64,000 bases of DNA from Meandrina meandrites (lineage: Eukaryota; Cnidaria; Anthozoa; Scleractinia; Meandrinidae). A program made the position numbers and the translations under genes. The DNA is taken from contig OY855908.1 of the NCBI GenBank assembly GCA_963693305.1, forward strand, positions 34,367,805-34,431,804. The letters are read 5' to 3'. Of this stretch, positions 11,531-20,085 are shown one piece after another. Within the stretch, counting starts at the first letter, position 1. Each line of letters begins with the position of its first letter. Below the pieces are notes generated by a model. That model was given only the letters and a program-made list of their open reading frames with translations. It had not been told where the DNA came from and ran no database searches.

Positions 11531-12120
11531 TAATTTATCAGAAGCTTACTTGAGTTCATTCAATGCCATCAGTGAGAACGCATCGAATCACGACTGGTCG
11601 ACAAGAAAAGGCCTCAGGTGATATCTGTACTACTCAACAGACTGTGGGAATTACCTTAACTTTGCACACACTACCAGAAAATAAACAAGACATTCTTTAT
11701 GAATCTTCTTGTTTTGAACACATTGTTCTCAAAAATACATTGCATCACATCAGTGGAGATCTCAATTTGTACGTATTACATCTGAATCCTTGCTTATATT
11801 TCTTAATATATTATAACCTTATGACCCTTATCAGTGTAATCCTTGCGTATTTTTACTCAAAAAAGATAGCTACACTCATCAGACTCATTGATTAGTCTGC
11901 ATAGTCATGTACCCATGCCAGACCTATTTTAGTTGCATAAAGTTACAGAAAATGACCATTTTTCATTATGATTTTTAGGTCAATTTAGCTTAAATCACCT
12001 TAAAGTGTCAAACCTTAAAGTAGCAGAACCTAATGAAGAATTTTAATAGTCATAGATATTTTTATGGTTGTTTTAATAGTCCAGGAAACTTTTACAAACG
12101 GAAACTGTGGTAGGACTAAG
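11531..12120. other. intergenic stretch before BTB copy 3
   Basis: No gene was seen. The last 200 bases are a diverged version of the shared 3' flank of the BTB genes. Confidence 0.45.
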
Positions 12121-13458
12121 CTAAACCAAACCTTTGCTGAAAACAAAAGCAGGAAACTGGCCTTCATATACATAGGTTCTATCAAGGTTTTTTTTCGATG
12201 AAGTGAAGGTGAATTGTACTCCTTCACACTCAACAAAGGTTTTTCCTTCTGATCCCCGACATGACATAGGACCATTAATAAGTGCATTAACCTCATACTT
12301 CCTGCCTTCCACTAAACTAACTGGATGATCAAAGAATACATCAAAGCTATAATAGGCACCAGTCTCGTGTTTAACGGAGGAGTATGATCTAGAGTGTTTT
12401 ATCAAAGAAGAGCCATCTGTGGTATCTTTAACTTTTGCGGAAACCGTGTACTCGCCACCTTGAGATCCAAAATGCTCAACTCCATGTAACGTGATAGGCT
12501 TGTTGACAGTGAAACAAATTCTGTCTATTTCGGATGCGGATGCGGATGAGGAGTAGAACCATCCGCCTGAATGAAAATTACTGAATCTTTGACATCGGTA
12601 AAAATTGGAATCAATCCTTGCGGCTTGGATGAACGGCAAAGGAGATGTTAATATACCACAGTAGTGTTTCATCATGTCACCAACCTCTTCAATGGTGAGA
12701 ATGTGAGAATCAAATACAACAGAGGCAAACTCTGTCTGTGACATCAAAGGAAAACGGATTGATTTTATGATCTCCTCTCCCAGAATTCGTCTCTTTACAT
12801 CGCCATCAGGAGTCATCCCTTGCCTTTCAATTTCTCTTGTGGCCCAGCGATCAACAGCTTTGAAAAGTTCCACTTCCTTAACGTTCAACGCTTCTTTCTT
12901 CACAACAGACTCGACAAGGGATCGCTCAAGTGTAACAAATTCATCTGATGTCACAGCTTCTTCCGTCTGCTTCTCAATCACTTCCCAGCATCTATCTTCT
13001 AAATCTTTATCTTCAAATTTCTGGGAGTGCGGAAGAATGCAAAACACGTTGGATGCGTCTAAGTTTTCTTGCAGATATTCCTTGCATTTCTCAGCGAGTG
13101 AAGGTATCATGTATTTGTTCGCCAAGTACAGCACTTGCATCACATTACTTCCGCTCAAATTCACTTCGTCGCTGTACATAAAACGAAACAACTCCAACAG
13201 ACTCTCGTATTCACAGTCAGGCAGTTCAATAGTGTCTGTAGTCTCCGCCATTTCACCAAACAGCATGGCAAAGAACACAGGACTGCTGATGGCGAGCACA
13301 AACTTGTGAGCTGGGATCACCTTCTTACTTTCACTTTTGACAGTCGATGCTGGAACGACAAATTTCACATCGCTCAGTAACTTGTTGTTGAAAATAAACG
13401 TGGTTCTCTCTTTGATAGTTGGTCGTTTCGTCTGCCAGTTCTCTTCAACAACAGCCAT
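12121..13458 (-). CDS. BTB-BACK-PHR domain protein, copy 3
   Basis: Single-exon gene of 445 residues starting at the ATG at 13458 (MAVVEENWQTKRP). BTB spans about residues 15-120, BACK about 130-240 and PHR about 285-440. It is the most diverged of the three copies: the PHR domain has a serine/alanine-rich insertion (SSSASASEIDRICF), LHGVEHFGSQ in place of LHAVQHFGSE, and a two-residue longer C-terminus. The frame is intact and BTB dimer-interface residues are conserved, so it is likely functional. By family knowledge it would act as a cullin-3 adaptor. It has the same strand and the same 5' flank as copies 1 and 2. Confidence 0.9.
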   Translation of the reverse strand: MAVVEENWQTKRPTIKERTTFIFNNKLLSDVKFVVPASTVKSESKKVIPAHKFVLAISSPVFFAMLFGEMAETTDTIELPDCEYESLLELFRFMYSDEVNLSGSNVMQVLYLANKYMIPSLAEKCKEYLQENLDASNVFCILPHSQKFEDKDLEDRCWEVIEKQTEEAVTSDEFVTLERSLVESVVKKEALNVKEVELFKAVDRWATREIERQGMTPDGDVKRRILGEEIIKSIRFPLMSQTEFASVVFDSHILTIEEVGDMMKHYCGILTSPLPFIQAARIDSNFYRCQRFSNFHSGGWFYSSSASASEIDRICFTVNKPITLHGVEHFGSQGGEYTVSAKVKDTTDGSSLIKHSRSYSSVKHETGAYYSFDVFFDHPVSLVEGRKYEVNALINGPMSCRGSEGKTFVECEGVQFTFTSSKKNLDRTYVYEGQFPAFVFSKGLV

Positions 13459-13612
13459 CGCTATTGTTCAGATTGTTTGCTCTCTTCACACGCTTTACTC
13501 GATAAAATAATGCTTCGATCTGGATCTCTGCGAACCAAAAGCGAAAGAGGAAAAGCTACCGCTGAATTGACTGCAGCTTCGTAATGCGTCACATAACAGC
13601 GTGACAGTACCG
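13459..13612 (-). promoter_or_regulatory. conserved 5' flank of BTB gene, copy 3
   Basis: Third version of the block described at 4764-4935, with a short insertion (CAGATTGTTTGC) just upstream of the start. A promoter role is inferred only from conservation and position. Confidence 0.4.
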
Positions 13613-14007
13613 TAACGTACAACAAGATAAACGCATTTCAATGAGCTGGGTCTTCTTCATTGATAACTCGTCATGAAGAAATCAATAGCTCGAATTCGAG
13701 TATAAGCTGTCGGGGAGAAAACTGTCAGAGAAATCCTTCTTTGCATTACAATTAAATGGACAGATATTCTTTCGCATATTCCAACGCTAAAAATTTTTGA
13801 GAAGCTGGAACCTGCGAGGATTTTCTAAGTCAGCAAAAGTAATTCACACACGACAAGTTTAACAATAGTTTCTCTTTGTTGTCACTAACAATGATACAGC
13901 TACAGAAATCAATTAACTTTTGTAACAAAATTCATTGAGTTTCTATGAGCAACTACACTGTTCACGAGGCACAGCCGAGTTGACTATCGCTCATAAAAAA
14001 CGAGGGC
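13613..14007. other. intergenic stretch, no gene seen
   Basis: The first part (TTGATAACTCGTCATGAAGAA) still matches the region beyond BTB copy 1 near 4965. The rest shows nothing recognisable. Confidence 0.4.
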
Positions 14008-14129
14008 GATAGTTGGTCGTTTCATCCGCCAGTTCACTCCAACAACAGCCATCGTTATTCTCTGCTCGTTTAGTTTTTTCGCGTTTTATTCGATACAGCA
14101 ATGTTTCGATCATGAACTCTGCGAAGCAC
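14008..14129 (-). pseudogene. 5' fragment of a fourth BTB gene copy
   Basis: The sequence GATAGTTGGTCGTTTCATCC through CCATCG matches the first codons of the three BTB genes (ATG followed by VVGVNWRMKRPTI-like sense). Beyond it lies the same 5' flank (TTCGATACAGCAATGTTTCG and CTCTGCGAAGCAC). The remaining coding region is absent: downstream sequence departs at once. It is a truncated duplication. Confidence 0.7.
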
Positions 14130-14230
14130 AAGTGGCCCAAGCTCGATATTTGAGTAGCGGTTCCTTTGCTTTGGCTATAAATCGACCCAGAAACCTCACC
14201 GGAAACATAAAGACAAACGACTGCGACAAT

Positions 14231-14317
14231 AGCCTGCGAACGCAGACGTATTTCTGGCTGTCGCTTGTCTCGATAAAAGATAAGCGACAGCCGGAAATAC
14301 GTCTGCGTTCGCAGGCT
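14231..14317. repeat. near-perfect palindrome
   Basis: Arms beginning AGCCTGCGAACGCAGACGTA and ending in its reverse complement pair over about 36 bases with a 14-base loop (GTCTCGATAAAAGA) and one mismatch. It is compatible with a small foldback element. Confidence 0.7.
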
Positions 14318-14640
14318 ACTGCGACAACCGAGGTAAGATGAAAACAAAGTTAGACACGGCGTTCATGGAAAACAGGATTAGTTTAATATTTAAATTAGGA
14401 TTTACTCTTTTTCGTCAAGAGAGTTGCATAATGTCGTGAGTGAATTATTGGTTTATCGCGCCAGGTCTAAGTAAAATTTGTTCTAATTAGTGATGGATTG
14501 GGGGCGCGGGGGGTTTGGTGTGCGTGAATTTTTTTCTCTACCTTTGCTGGGCAGGAATTTTTTTCGGCAATTGCCCAACCCCCTCCCCCTTCTCAAAATA
14601 AAATGATCCATCCCTTAGTAGATTTGCTCTTGAATAAAGA
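14318..14640. other. intergenic stretch, no gene seen
   Basis: A short G-rich run near 14500-14515 and no recognisable coding sequence. Confidence 0.4.
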
Positions 14641-15026
14641 GTTTTAGTAGAATTCTACCAGTACACTAATGCAAATGCTGCAATGTGATTGGCTGAGCTA
14701 TTGCACACTATCAGCCATTAGTGTGCAGTTGGCGAAGGTCGTCCACAAAATGCGACGTTTTTATCGTTTTTCCGAAGTTTTGGAAGGAAGTTTAAATGTA
14801 AATGGATAATAAAATTCCCGAGAAGACTAAAATAAGGACATTAGCGGTTTCTTGACTTTAAAAGCTTGAAATTATTAAAAAACTGGTGCACGCGCGTAAA
14901 CAACTGCAAATTTACCAAGGACAATTCAATGCGTGCGATTTTGTTAAAACGTTAAGTTCGATAATGCGTAGGAAAAAAATTAGAAACCATTATTTGCGTT
15001 TATTTCAGTCAGAATTCTACTAAAAC
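14641..15026. mobile_element. MITE with TIR GTTTTAGTAGAATTCT
   Basis: The termini 14641-14659 and 15008-15026 are inverted copies (GTTTTAGTAGAATTCT...). The 386 bp interior has no open gene. It abuts the palindrome at 15024, so several elements are nested here. Confidence 0.6.
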
Positions 15027-15131
15027 AATTAGATTATTCGCTCTCAATTTCTATGAGGTGATAGTTGATTCGGCCTGCGGCCTCATCAACTATCACCTCA
15101 TAGAAATCTCGAGCTCATAATCTAATTGTTA
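15024..15131. repeat. long palindrome
   Basis: The arms start ACAATTAGATTATTCG and end TAATCTAATTGT. They pair through ATTTCTATGAGGTGATAGTT and its complement around a GGCCTGCGGCC centre. Typical of a fully palindromic MITE. Confidence 0.7.
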
Positions 15132-15132
15132 A

Positions 15133-15761
15133 TTAGTATAATTTCCACAGGTGAATTCAATTCTGATTGGTCGAGAAGCTCGCACTATGACGCTATACTC
15201 ACCGCGCTAGGCGGTGAATATAGCATCTCAAGGCTTGGCTACTAAGCCATGCCACGTTTGCCATCCAGGCCAGTGAACATGGCGGCATTTGCTGAATGAA
15301 AATTTCTCTCATTTAAAAGAAATCACTCCAAGTCCTGGATTTTTAAAATATTGGGAATTTTTCAAATTAACTACCAAGGCTTTTGGACCGGAAATATTTT
15401 CAAGAGATGGTTTTCAAGGCATTCGAATTGATCGTAAACATGGTGGTTTTGGAGATTGCACGCGGCCGTGTACTCAGTCAGATCGACTGGCAAAACATTA
15501 TTTAGTTCTCTTCTCACTGGAGCTAGTAATTTCGAGAGGATTCACACAATTGTTCAGAAGTCACCAACGATTAAACAAAGGTACCAGATGTATCTATCTT
15601 TTTCGTAGTGTTTGTTTTGTTCCGTTTTATTGCTAAAACCTGAGTGAAAATTACGATTTCAATCGAAGAATTAAACTGGTTTACACGTATGCAAGCGAGC
15701 ACTTGTGTTTGTTGTTTTCGTGTTTGTTGTTTTTGATATTCACCTGTGAAAATTATACTAA
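15133..15761. mobile_element. non-autonomous DNA transposon, 24-bp TIRs
   Basis: The termini 15133-15156 (TTAGTATAATTTCCACAGGT...) and 15738-15761 are inverted copies with one mismatch. The 629 bp body contains a weak 115-codon frame at 15289-15636 that resembles nothing known. It is flanked by inverted AATTGTT motifs, suggesting insertion into another palindromic element. Confidence 0.65.
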
Positions 15762-15950
15762 AACAATTATTCGCCTCAGGCTCAGTGATTATTGTTGAAT
15801 AATCCCCTCGACTTCGTCTCGGGGATTATTTAACAATTATTCCATGAGCCCGCGTTGGATACGAGGTGGTAAATAGCCAACGAGGCGCGAAGCGCCGAGT
15901 TGGCTATAACCACTCGTATCCAACAAGGGCGAATGGAATAATTGTTTTAT
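15762..15950. repeat. composite palindromic element
   Basis: Outer arms AACAATTATTC and GGAATAATTGTT enclose a second inverted repeat (GGATACGAGTGG-type arms around GCGCGAAGCGC). The same AACAATTATTC ends occur in the palindrome at 33251-33366, so they belong to one family. Confidence 0.6.
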
Positions 15951-16346
15951 TAAATTCTTCTTTAGTATAAATCAACTGGACATTTCATTTTGATGTAAAC
16001 GAAGTGATAGTATGAGGAGGCGGGAAAATTTGTGGCGCGGTGTTCACTTTTTGAGTTGAATGAACTACGCGAGGAAAGCGAGCGAGAGAGTTTTCTTCTG
16101 AAGATTTTCCTCGGAAAATCTCCTCGTAAATCGTCTTTTCATCATGGAAAATTGTGACAACAATTAAGGTTTACGGGAAGATCCGAAGCAATAGCTTTTC
16201 TGGAAATTATACGCCTTGTGCAAGACGAGCGAAGCAAGTGTTTACATATTGTACTTGTTTACGGCTCCACGGCTGTCATCAAGACTACTACATTATGCTG
16301 AAACGAAATTGCACTCAGATTCGATGAAGTTTATTGAAGTATAAAA
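15951..16346. other. left flank of the Polinton, no gene seen
   Basis: No exon was recognised. The sequence up to GGACAA at 16347-16352 continues directly into the sequence after 32783 if the Polinton is removed. Confidence 0.5.
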
Positions 16347-16351
16347 GGACA

Positions 16352-16609
16352 AGTAGTAATATTGGAGTCGAACGAATACCACCTCGGGCGCACCCACCTA
16401 ATTTTCCCTATTTCCTAAGGTTAACACTAAGGATTTTCAACTTACCTCGCTCACAAAGCTCGCTCGGTAAGTTGAAAACTTAGTGTAAACCTTAGGAAAG
16501 AGGGAAAGGTGGGTGCTACTCGGTAGTATTCGTTCGACTCCAATATTACTACTCGCAAGAGAAGGATAAAAGGATGCCCATTTAGAGGGATGCAACATAA
16601 ATGTACAAA
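16352..16609. repeat. Polinton left terminal inverted repeat
   Basis: 258 bp, identical by eye to the reverse complement of 32520-32777. Its outer 205 bp or so is itself an imperfect palindrome: the tip AGTAGTAATATTGGAGTCGA returns inverted near 16536-16556. The first gene starts inside its inner edge at 16601. Confidence 0.95.
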
Positions 16610-17005
16610 CAAATGGGACGAGGAAGAAAAGGAATTCTTAGCCAAAGTCGAAAAAAAACTACAACTCCTAAAAACAGAATAACAACATCAGATTTAATAA
16701 TTAAAAGCGAACCAGATAACGGTGAAGTTATAGACCCGCCAATACAGATTTCAGAACAGCTGCTCACAACAATGAAAAAAATGAGCCCACAAGATTTAAA
16801 GAACTCGCTAATCACACAGCAAGAAGAAGAGGAAGAAGTGGAAATATGTGAATTAACAGATCTGGAGGAGTTCGATTTGACAGGACCAGGAGAACCAGTT
16901 TATGAAACACCGATTATGACTTCACAGCTCTGCGGCAGAATAATGTCGAACGAGTTTAGCGAGGCCCAGGTGGAGTACATATTAAAGAAAAGTTTGGGCT
17001 TTTAG
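16601..17005 (+). CDS. Polinton protein, unknown, acidic C-terminal half
   Basis: 134 residues, first gene of the element; its ATG lies inside the terminal repeat. The N-terminal 30 residues are basic (GRGRKG, QSRKK), followed by an acidic run (QQEEEEEVEICELTDLEEFD) and a C-terminal segment FSEAQVEYILKKSLGF that could be a short helix. No family was recognised. Charge polarity of this kind could suit a DNA- or capsid-interacting protein, but that is only a guess. It is followed 33 bases later by another same-strand gene. Confidence 0.7.
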   Translation: MYKQMGRGRKGILSQSRKKTTTPKNRITTSDLIIKSEPDNGEVIDPPIQISEQLLTTMKKMSPQDLKNSLITQQEEEEEVEICELTDLEEFDLTGPGEPVYETPIMTSQLCGRIMSNEFSEAQVEYILKKSLGF

Positions 17006-17038
17006 AGCAAAGCTGATAAATAAAAAAGTTGAAAGCAA

Positions 17039-17419
17039 ATGTCAAACATAGCCGCAGCAGTGCAAAATCTGAACCCCGAGCAAAAAAAGGTATTCAATAA
17101 AAAGTTGAAAGAGGGGCTAGCGGAAATGGTGAAAAAGTTGGAAGAAGAGATAGAAAAGTATCAAGAAGATACACACGTGGTCTACAAAGGGCAGAAAATC
17201 AGGAAAACGTTGATTCAGCGTATACCGTATACGAAGGAAGAGTGGGAAAAATACCAGCGGGATAAAAAGGCCTACGAAAATAAAAAACAAATCAGCTTCA
17301 TAGATAAAGTTTTCTTCGCAGACGGCGCGCTGGACCGTAAAAACCTAACCAACTTCATTGATAAAGTTTTCTTCGAAGACGGCGCACTGCAATTAGAGAA
17401 ACGCGCCATAAGTGTATAA
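17039..17419 (+). CDS. Polinton protein, unknown, coiled coil plus internal repeat
   Basis: 126 residues. Residues 10-75 are rich in K and E with heptad-like spacing (LKEGLAEMVKKLEEEIEKYQ), suggesting a coiled coil. The C-terminus holds a tandem duplication: FIDKVFFADGAL at about residue 88 and FIDKVFFEDGAL at about residue 107, visible in the DNA as two similar segments between 17298 and 17394. The function is not recognised. It ends two bases before the next gene. Confidence 0.7.
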   Translation: MSNIAAAVQNLNPEQKKVFNKKLKEGLAEMVKKLEEEIEKYQEDTHVVYKGQKIRKTLIQRIPYTKEEWEKYQRDKKAYENKKQISFIDKVFFADGALDRKNLTNFIDKVFFEDGALQLEKRAISV

Positions 17420-17421
17420 AC

Positions 17422-17766
17422 ATGGCAGACACATTAGAATTAATAAAATCACTTCCGGCTGAACTTCGAGAACAAATCTTAAAGGAGTATATTAAAATAA
17501 AACTCTGGCAGCGTAAAATGCTTGGCTGGGATGAAGTTCATGCCACAATCAAAGAAGCTCCATTTTGTGATCGCAATAAACGAATTGTAAGGGTCTTGTT
17601 CTGTTATAAATGTGACAGAAGCAGATGTTCGCGAAATGGTCTCTGTAATCTGTGCATTAGAAATGGATTCAGACACTATCTCGGCTATCCAATTTATGAT
17701 GAAGCTGACTACGATGAGTGCTTCAAGAGATCTTTCTCCTCAAAATGGAGAGGAGGCTTTGCGTGA
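17422..17766 (+). CDS. Polinton small cysteine-rich protein, F-box-like start
   Basis: 114 residues. The first 25 residues (LIKSLPAELREQILKEYI) resemble the LP-x-E-x-x-x-x-I core of F-box motifs. Residues 66-84 hold a cysteine cluster (FCYKCDRSRCSRNGLCNLC) that could bind zinc. Family assignment is uncertain, because F-box matches of this length are weak. The start codon is preceded by GTATAAAC, which overlaps the stop codon of the preceding gene. It converges on the collagen-like gene, 33 bases away. Confidence 0.65.
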   Translation: MADTLELIKSLPAELREQILKEYIKIKLWQRKMLGWDEVHATIKEAPFCDRNKRIVRVLFCYKCDRSRCSRNGLCNLCIRNGFRHYLGYPIYDEADYDECFKRSFSSKWRGGFA

Positions 17767-17799
17767 TATTTCTGAGAAGAAGAGCGGTCGGCAAACTTA

Positions 17800-19422
17800 C
17801 TACCTAAAAGAAAAATCGTCTATTAAAATTAAACTTACTAATACGCGTTTTGTATTAACTAGTTGTGATTCTGCGCGACTAGGTCGAGATAAACTAAGTG
17901 CAAAATATTGCCCCGAATCTAATCTTATTCTTGAACCGTCAGAACCTTGGGGTGCAGCATATTGGTATTTTAAACCATCAGCATTACGTACGCTTGTAAA
18001 TGGAACGTCAGTTAACAAACTGCCGGGTATTCTAAAACCAAAACCTATTCTCTCATAAGTTCGAGAGGCACCTTTTAGTTCGATAATTAAAGCTGAGACA
18101 CCCTCAATTAAGCAAGGAAATGGCGCCATTACACGAATGTTATCACCGAATTTAACAAAAACTCTATCACCTCCTTTATTTTCATTGTAGACCCATTCTC
18201 CAGTTATTACTATTCTTGGTTGCAAATTTCTTATAACATAACCACTTAGATCTAAATCTTTTTGTAACCTGATTGTATCGTTGTCTATTGTGTAGCCTCG
18301 ATCATAATTTTTTATTTGAAAGCCGTTCATATCTAAATTTGTTTGTAGAGTAAAATCACCGTCGGGATCGAGAAAGAAAACATCATCGTAAATAATTCCG
18401 TCTATATCTGATTGATACCCCTTTACACCGTAAATGATTAAAGCGGCCTTTTCACTAGGTGCTGAACCATCATAACCCGGATTTAAAATGTCGAAATAGA
18501 TAGTGTCGTCATTCTTATTTTTTGATTTGTAAGTATTAAAAATGATCCTTATATACGGAGGGTCATGGGTGGCAAAGCGTTTGGTGTGGTAGGTAATAGT
18601 ACTGGAGGCCAACTTGTTTAAAGGGTTAAGAAACCAGTTTTGGTCGTTTTTGTTTTTAGGGTAAAAGAACTCAACACATATAGTGTACTCTCCTTCTTTT
18701 AGAGGTGTTTTAGTCAACGCCAAACGCGAGTTGAAAGAATTGTCACTTGTTTTTATAACGTTAAAAGTGTAAGCCTTTTTATTGACACTGTGAAGGTTGG
18801 ATGTAAAGTCTTCAACGGTAACAGAAGAAATATTGTTTACAGCTGAAACACCAACCCTTTGGGTTAAAAAACCTAAGTCATTCTTTTTATGGGCGTGCCC
18901 AGTTGTAATTGCAGAGGAGCCCACATATTTTTTCATTGAACCAAGATTTACAGCATCCTGATCACCCGTCGGATTCGCAAGTTGCTTTATCGCATGGTCT
19001 TTCATGAGAATATCTCCAGAAATATTAGCGGTTGATACATCCCCACTATCACCCTTATCACCTTTTGCACCTTTTGGTCCAATAGCGCCTCTCGAACCCG
19101 CAGGTCCAGTTGCTCCAGTAGGTCCCGCGGGTCCTGTAGCTCCAGTTGGTCCGGTTGGCCCAGTAGCTCCAGCAGGTCCGGCAGGTCCGGTTCGCCCTTG
19201 TGGACCTCTTTCGCCTTTTAATCCTTTTTCTCCAGCATCACCTTTATCTCCTTTTGGACCTTGTGGGCCAGTATCGCCCTTATCACCTTTTTCACCTTTA
19301 GGGCCACGCGCTCCAGTTGCGCCAGTTGGACCAGCAGGACCAGCAGGACCAGCTTGCCCTCGGATTGAAGTAGACTCTTCATGTGTTTGAGTTGCACCCG
19401 TCGCACCGTTAAGAAACCCCAT
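17800..19422 (-). CDS. collagen-like fibre protein of the Polinton
   Basis: 540 residues. Residues 22-128 are about 36 uninterrupted Gly-X-Y triplets (GPAGPTGATGARGPKGEKGD and similar), expected to form a collagen triple helix. After them come segments resembling trimeric fibre stalks: SGDILMKDHAIKQLANPTGD then DAVNLGSMKKYV, later LDMNGFQIKNYD and LDLSGYVIRNL. The C-terminal 150 residues are beta-rich and could form a head domain. There is no signal peptide. Position among capsid genes and this architecture suggest a virion fibre or spike, which is inference. The GATGPAGPTGATG pattern is more like bacterial and giant-virus collagens than animal fibrillar collagen. The start ATG at 19422 follows AATATATAGAG on the minus strand, and the gene lies two bases after the ATPase stop. 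Confidence 0.85.
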   Translation of the reverse strand: MGFLNGATGATQTHEESTSIRGQAGPAGPAGPTGATGARGPKGEKGDKGDTGPQGPKGDKGDAGEKGLKGERGPQGRTGPAGPAGATGPTGPTGATGPAGPTGATGPAGSRGAIGPKGAKGDKGDSGDVSTANISGDILMKDHAIKQLANPTGDQDAVNLGSMKKYVGSSAITTGHAHKKNDLGFLTQRVGVSAVNNISSVTVEDFTSNLHSVNKKAYTFNVIKTSDNSFNSRLALTKTPLKEGEYTICVEFFYPKNKNDQNWFLNPLNKLASSTITYHTKRFATHDPPYIRIIFNTYKSKNKNDDTIYFDILNPGYDGSAPSEKAALIIYGVKGYQSDIDGIIYDDVFFLDPDGDFTLQTNLDMNGFQIKNYDRGYTIDNDTIRLQKDLDLSGYVIRNLQPRIVITGEWVYNENKGGDRVFVKFGDNIRVMAPFPCLIEGVSALIIELKGASRTYERIGFGFRIPGSLLTDVPFTSVRNADGLKYQYAAPQGSDGSRIRLDSGQYFALSLSRPSRAESQLVNTKRVLVSLILIDDFSFR

Positions 19423-19424
19423 CT

Positions 19425-20057
19425 CTATATATTTTCGTCAAAATTTTTTAGAGTTTGTTTTTTTGGTTTGTCGTGGTATAAAAAAGAATATTTAGCATCG
19501 GTAGCCCTTTCAAGCAGCTCTCTATCAATTCCCAATTCATCAGCAATACGGTTATTTTCTCTGGGAAGAAAGTTGAAAATGCAAAAGTGGCTGCAATTAT
19601 CTCGGATGTTTTTGGGGACCTTAAAATAGCTTTGAGAAAGATAAATGACGCTGCAATTGCGGTGGCGACCGTTGATAAAATAATCGATAATGTCGTTTTG
19701 GTTGCTTTCACAAACCATGTCATCGAAAATTACAATCTTTTGGTTGTCAGTGGACAGCATTTCCAAAGGAATAACATCGTTGGCGGCTTCGATAACATTA
19801 TAGCCAGCCACAGGATTGACTCTTGTGTCGAAATCATCAAGCATATATTGGTACTTGTCTTGATGCAGGTTCTTAGCGCAAAGGTAAATTTTGTCGTAGA
19901 CCAACAGCCTGTAAAGCATATGCATGAGAATATTTGTCTTACCAGAGTTGCTTGGCCCGCAAATAAGCATCCGAAAGGTATCTGCTGGCATACAAGGGTG
20001 GCCTTGCTTGTAATTACTTTTTGTAGTCAAACTGGGGTCGTAATTGGGAATTTTCAT
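19425..20057 (-). CDS. A32/FtsK-like genome packaging ATPase
   Basis: 210 residues. Walker A is GPSNSGKT (residues 34-41) and Walker B is KIVIFDDM (107-114) with the paired acidic residues 112-113. A later INGRHRNCSVIYLSQSYF segment corresponds to the sensor-like strand of FtsK/HerA-type packaging ATPases. In Polintons and related viruses this enzyme pumps the genome into the capsid. Length fits the compact Polinton ATPases. The start ATG at 20057 is separated by 28 bp from the divergent gene at 20086, with one TATATATA between them. It is followed two bases later by the collagen-like gene, so the two may be co-transcribed. Confidence 0.95.
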   Translation of the reverse strand: MKIPNYDPSLTTKSNYKQGHPCMPADTFRMLICGPSNSGKTNILMHMLYRLLVYDKIYLCAKNLHQDKYQYMLDDFDTRVNPVAGYNVIEAANDVIPLEMLSTDNQKIVIFDDMVCESNQNDIIDYFINGRHRNCSVIYLSQSYFKVPKNIRDNCSHFCIFNFLPRENNRIADELGIDRELLERATDAKYSFLYHDKPKKQTLKNFDENI

Positions 20058-20085
20058 TTTTTTCTGTTATATATACGGCAAAAAT
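20058..20085. promoter_or_regulatory. shared divergent promoter between ATPase and 20086 gene
   Basis: The whole intergenic space is 28 bp and contains a single TATATATA at 20068-20075, self-complementary and so able to serve both directions. The other divergent pair of the element (27361-27388) also has exactly 28 bp and a TATATAT core. Confidence 0.6.

Noticed and set aside
12767..13309. 180-codon plus-strand frame
   Set aside because: Antisense shadow of BTB copy 3. Similar shadows lie over copies 1 and 2.
17612..18058. 148-codon plus frame overlapping the F-box-like gene
   Set aside because: It overlaps two better supported genes, lacks the TATA-type start motif and shows no domain.
19004..19390. 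128-codon proline-rich plus frame
   Set aside because: Antisense of the Gly-X-Y tract; the repeat keeps the opposite strand open.
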